DNA from: Chloroflexota bacterium
GTDB lineage: Bacteria; Chloroflexota; Dehalococcoidia; SHYM01
Length of the DNA stretch: 15,246 nucleotides
Assembly (NCBI GenBank): GCA_016199375.1
Contig: JACQGV010000223.1
Location: 1-15,246 of the forward strand
Reading direction: 5' to 3'
Both the position numbers and the translations under genes were made by a program. This document shows, piece after piece, positions 12,536 to 15,246 of this stretch. Under the pieces are notes generated by a model. It was not told where the DNA came from. It did not search any database and saw only the letters and a program-made list of their open reading frames with translations. How positions within the stretch are numbered: position 1 is the first letter of the stretch; every line of letters starts with the position of its first letter.

Positions 12536-12685
12536 ATGGGTATAAGAGACAGGGTAGTAGCTGTAGTAGAGCGGGCAGTGCTCAGCGCTGCCATTAGCGT
12601 GCTGGTGTTCTTCGTGGAGCGGAGACTGAGGAAGGCTATCCGAAAGCAGGCGGCGGAACTCGAGACCAACAAGACTACGGGCTAG
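12536..12685 (+). CDS. small single-pass membrane protein, 49 aa
   Basis: ATG 12536 to TAG 12685 encodes 49 residues. An amphipathic start (MGIRDRVVAVVERAV) is followed by one hydrophobic helix (LSAAISVLVFF) and a basic, then charged, tail (VERRLRKAIRKQAAELETN). The positive-inside pattern looks like a real small membrane protein. The ribosome site is weak. Its stop shares CTAG with the convergent USP-UbiB kinase, which itself ends in two membrane helices. I do not recognise a family. The first six codons coincide with a sequence close to the Tn5 mosaic end, so the start should be checked. Confidence 0.5.
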   Translation: MGIRDRVVAVVERAVLSAAISVLVFFVERRLRKAIRKQAAELETNKTTG

Positions 12686-14778
12686 CGCCCGCGGCGGGCG
12701 ATGTCCACCAGCAGCCAGAGGGAAACCAGGAGTCCGCCGCCGGCGATCCCGGCCGGCACTTCCCACGGCACTTTGTTCGAGGCGGCGGTCAGTGCGGTGC
12801 CCACTAGGGCACCGCTGACCACCAGCGCCAGCGACAGCCGCCCGATTGCTTGTGAAATCGTCCGCTCAAGTGGCTCCGTACCCCGGAAATTGACCTGTAG
12901 TCTCGTCCCTGGTCGGGCCCCGGTGACACCCTCTATCGCCTCCAGGAGACGCATGAACCGCGCCCGGGCCTTCTGTACTTCGTAGAATAGCTTGCCGGGG
13001 TCGAGGCTCCCGGCCAGTTGCCGTAGCGTCGATTTGACGACGAAAGAGCTGGCGACCGCGAACGGGTCCAGGCTGGGCTCAAGCTCAGTGGCCGCCAGCT
13101 GCATTTGGGCGAACGCCTTGCCCGCCAGCGCGAGCGACGCTGGCAACCGCACATTATGCCGGATGGAGATCTGCGTCATCTCCTGGAGCATGGGGCCGAG
13201 CTGGATTTCCTTGAGAGACAGGCTCTTGAAGCGCTCGATGAATCGCTCCAGGTCCGCGCGCAGTGCGTTGGCATCGCTCTCCTCACCACCATCCTGGTTT
13301 CCGGCCAGCGAGAGGACGACCTCGGACAGGAAGCGGACATCTTTCTGTGAAAACGATAGCAGGAGCAGCAGGAGAAGCTGGCGCACCTCCGGCTCCAGCT
13401 CGCCCACCATCCCGAGGTCAAGGAAGTAGATCTTGTCGTTCCACCACTTCATGTTTCCAGGATGCGGATCGGCGTGGAAGAAGCCTTCCGCGAACACCTG
13501 GTGGTAAAAGGACTCCAGGAGCTGGCGAGCGGCCTCCGTGCGCGCGCTACCGGCGGGGGCGTCTCGCAGTGGAATGCCCTGGACCTCCTCCATGGTCAGC
13601 AGCCGTGCCGTCGAGTACTCGTCAAATACCTTCGGCACCGCCAGCCTGGGGAAGTGGGCCAGCACCGCGCGCATGCGGTGGATGTTGCGGGCCTCCTGCC
13701 GGAAGTCCAGTTCCCTTCTGAGGGAGTCTGACAGGTGGCGAATGATAGCCGGCATATCGACGACACGGCTGAACGTGGGACGCTGCGCGACCTTGCGGGC
13801 GAGCAGCTCCAGGAGGCCCAGGTCCAGCATGATGTCTCGCTCGGCAGTGGGGCGTTGGACCTTCACCACGACGCGTTCGCCAGTCTCCAGTGTGGCCCGG
13901 TGCACTTGAGCGATAGTCCCGGCGGCAAGCGGTTGGGGCTCGATGCTGGCGAACACGTCCTCCCACGGCACCCGCAGCTCCTGTTCCATGACCGCGACTA
14001 CCTCAGCTTCGGTTAGTGGCGTTACCCTCTCTTGGAGCTTCGTCAGCTCCTCGATGAATGCTGGTGGGAGCAGGTCGCGGCGCGTGGAGAGAATCTGGCC
14101 GATCTTGGCAAATGTTGGCCCCAACTCGTCCAGGGCAGCACGAAACCGGCGCGCCCCTTCTCTGATCGCGGCCTCGTCACCAGGCTGGGATTGCCGCCAG
14201 GCATCGCGCAGGCCAGCCTGGGCCAGGACTCTGGCGATGTGCAAGCCACGCCGCAGGAGCCGTCCTTCCCATCCCGGCGTCCCGGGGCCGCCACGGGACG
14301 TTTCCTTGCCCCGCCCGCCAACGGTGGCTGCGGCGCCCGGCCCGGCAGTGTTGACGATGATGACTGTGCAGCGGGCGTTATGCGAGATGCGGTTGGGCAG
14401 GTTCCCCAGGAGGAACTGTTTCCGGCCAGCCATCCCGAGGTTGCCCACCACCACCACGTCTATGGCTTCCTCCTCAATCACGCGGAGGAGCGCATCGGCG
14501 GGGTCGTTACCGACGCTCACCCGCGCGTGGCCCTTGGAGCCTGCCACCTCCGCTGCGAACTCCCGGAGACGCTCCAAGGCGGCGGCCTGCTGGGCCTCCA
14601 CCTGCCGATCTGCAGAGGCATCCGGCCCGGCCGGCACGATAACCTGGACTACCAGAAGCTCCGCGCCGTACCCAGCTGCCATTCGAGCGGCCCAACGGAC
14701 CGCCCTGTCAGCGGTCTCCGACCGGTCGGTGCCGACCAGGACTTTCTTCACAGAAGGGGACTGCTGATCGTCAAGCAT
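12682..14778 (-). CDS. universal stress protein domain fused to UbiB/ABC1 atypical kinase, membrane-anchored
   Basis: The 698-residue protein has an N-terminal UspA-like domain (about 10-145). It opens VKKVLVGTDRSETADRAVRW and ends in the nucleotide-loop region NLGMAGRKQFLLGNLPNRIS. After a Gly-rich linker (about 146-170) comes a UbiB/ABC1 kinase. It shows K225-I-G-Q, the Ala-loop region LAAGTIAQVHRA (284-295), Lys306 in VVVKVQRP, HADPHPGN (435-442) and DLGMVG (454-459). Two hydrophobic helices close the protein (about 640-692). UbiB-type proteins are ATP-using, membrane-associated factors linked to isoprenoid quinones and other lipids. Usual members are about 540 residues; the extra length is the Usp part. 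The Usp loop has Asn where Ser is common. The start has no strong ribosome site. Confidence 0.9.
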   Translation of the reverse strand: MLDDQQSPSVKKVLVGTDRSETADRAVRWAARMAAGYGAELLVVQVIVPAGPDASADRQVEAQQAAALERLREFAAEVAGSKGHARVSVGNDPADALLRVIEEEAIDVVVVGNLGMAGRKQFLLGNLPNRISHNARCTVIIVNTAGPGAAATVGGRGKETSRGGPGTPGWEGRLLRRGLHIARVLAQAGLRDAWRQSQPGDEAAIREGARRFRAALDELGPTFAKIGQILSTRRDLLPPAFIEELTKLQERVTPLTEAEVVAVMEQELRVPWEDVFASIEPQPLAAGTIAQVHRATLETGERVVVKVQRPTAERDIMLDLGLLELLARKVAQRPTFSRVVDMPAIIRHLSDSLRRELDFRQEARNIHRMRAVLAHFPRLAVPKVFDEYSTARLLTMEEVQGIPLRDAPAGSARTEAARQLLESFYHQVFAEGFFHADPHPGNMKWWNDKIYFLDLGMVGELEPEVRQLLLLLLLSFSQKDVRFLSEVVLSLAGNQDGGEESDANALRADLERFIERFKSLSLKEIQLGPMLQEMTQISIRHNVRLPASLALAGKAFAQMQLAATELEPSLDPFAVASSFVVKSTLRQLAGSLDPGKLFYEVQKARARFMRLLEAIEGVTGARPGTRLQVNFRGTEPLERTISQAIGRLSLALVVSGALVGTALTAASNKVPWEVPAGIAGGGLLVSLWLLVDIARRGR

Positions 14779-14904
14779 GTCTCAGTAGCGCCTCAGCGAG
14801 CGGGCCAGCATTAGGAATACTGGGGCTAGAATGTGGACATTGTACATGACCTCTGCTGCTGCGCGGAAACAGACACCCTTGGAGGAGGCCCCTGGTGCGC
14901 GGGA

Positions 14905-14910
14905 TATAAT
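14905..14910 (+). promoter_or_regulatory. candidate -10 element of the cyclase-like gene
   Basis: A perfect TATAAT lies 26 bases before the ATG at 14937. The only -35-like sequence, TTGGAG at 14879-14884, is 20 bases away, longer than usual. It lies in the divergent region between this gene and the USP-UbiB gene (14779-14936). Confidence 0.4.
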
Positions 14911-14936
14911 CAGCCTCAGTTAGGCTGGACACCGCG

Positions 14937-15246
14937 ATGCCATACCCGGAATTGCACTATCGTTGGGAGTGGTGGCTCGAAGCGAGCCCGGAACGACTCT
15001 GGCCTCTGATAGCTGACACCAACAGGTTCAACCGGGACACCGGCCTCCCTGCGGTGCAGCGGTCCGACGGTGGCCCCCAGCAGAATGCCCGGCGCAACCT
15101 CCGCCTATCCAGTTTGGGAATCAAGGTCGCCTGGGAAGAGGAACCCTTCGAGTGGATGCGTCCGCAGCGGTTCGGGGTCGTGCGGCGCTATCGCAGCGGT
15201 CCCACCGCCGTCCTGCGGATCCTCGTAGAGCTGCAGCCGGGCCGGA
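14937..15246 (+). CDS. SRPBCC/DUF5939-type N-terminus, probably of an adenylate/guanylate cyclase (partial)
   Basis: ATG 14937 opens a frame of 103 codons to the window edge with no stop. It begins MPYPELHYRWEWWLEASPER, then LWPLIADTNRFNRDTGLPAV. WxLxASPERLWPLIADTNRFN is the opening of a polyketide-cyclase/SRPBCC-like fold. I associate this wording with the DUF5939 domain found in front of class III cyclase catalytic domains. The catalytic part would lie beyond the window, so cyclase activity is inference. Any ribosome site is weak (AGG about 11 bases upstream). The gene is divergent from the USP-UbiB kinase. Confidence 0.7.
   Translation, partial: MPYPELHYRWEWWLEASPERLWPLIADTNRFNRDTGLPAVQRSDGGPQQNARRNLRLSSLGIKVAWEEEPFEWMRPQRFGVVRRYRSGPTAVLRILVELQPGR

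Noticed and set aside
13943..14814. Two long rightward open frames opposite the USP-UbiB kinase
   Set aside because: Low-complexity Arg/Ser/Pro-rich translations on the strand opposite a motif-complete kinase; no ribosome sites or family features.
1..15246. CRISPR array
   Set aside because: No regularly spaced direct repeats of suitable length; the only clear tandem repeat is the coding 21-base unit at 6784-6825.

Overview
This window is a piece of a high-G+C bacterial chromosome, most likely from a Chloroflexota lineage such as Dehalococcoidia or a relative. That placement is an inference from the gene mix: an F420-type luciferase-like oxidoreductase, an ArsA ATPase with an HSP20-like tail, a universal-stress/UbiB kinase fusion, a probable SRPBCC-type cyclase N-terminus, and isolated tRNAs with encoded CCA ends. 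No ribosomal RNA is present to confirm it. Promoters of the ordinary -35/-10 type with 17-base spacers can be read at several genes.

Layout. 1-1770: the start of an unknown leftward gene, a secreted or membrane-anchored alpha/beta hydrolase broken by a -1 frameshift, and an unknown 171-residue leftward gene ending on the same CTAG. 1812-4288: a rightward operon with its own promoter, encoding a DksA/TraR-type zinc-finger protein, an S51 (cyanophycinase-like) peptidase and an exported HExxH metallopeptidase. 4275-6282: a leftward cluster of an ArsA/Get3-type ATPase, an unknown 75-residue protein, a cupin, and behind the cupin a decayed second copy of the 75-residue gene's 3' end. 6397-8220: tRNA-Ile(GAU) with a clear promoter, followed by accessory DNA: a lower-G+C gene with a C-terminal HEPN-like R-x4-H motif and a RHH/RelE toxin-antitoxin pair with a readable promoter and operator. 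8266-9930: a PaaI-type thioesterase and a divergent LLM-class oxidoreductase closed by a strong terminator.

9990-11440 is a second accessory scar, around tRNA-Ala(CGC). It holds a dispersed REP-like repeat, a palindrome over the tRNA promoter, a serine recombinase that has lost its catalytic N-terminus and apparently its middle and that reads antisense into the tRNA, and a fragment of an rve-type transposase. 11719-15246 returns to ordinary chromosome: a metallo-beta-lactamase-fold hydrolase, a 49-residue membrane protein, a large USP-UbiB fusion kinase, and the start of a probable DUF5939/adenylate cyclase protein.

I see no single convincing new system. The best leads are the HEPN-motif gene beside the tRNA, the ArsA/75-residue/cupin cluster with its decayed duplicate, the exported-peptidase operon, and the USP-UbiB fusion with a small membrane protein at its 3' end. 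One 19-base stretch at 12534-12552 closely resembles the Tn5/Nextera mosaic end and should be checked as a possible assembly artefact.
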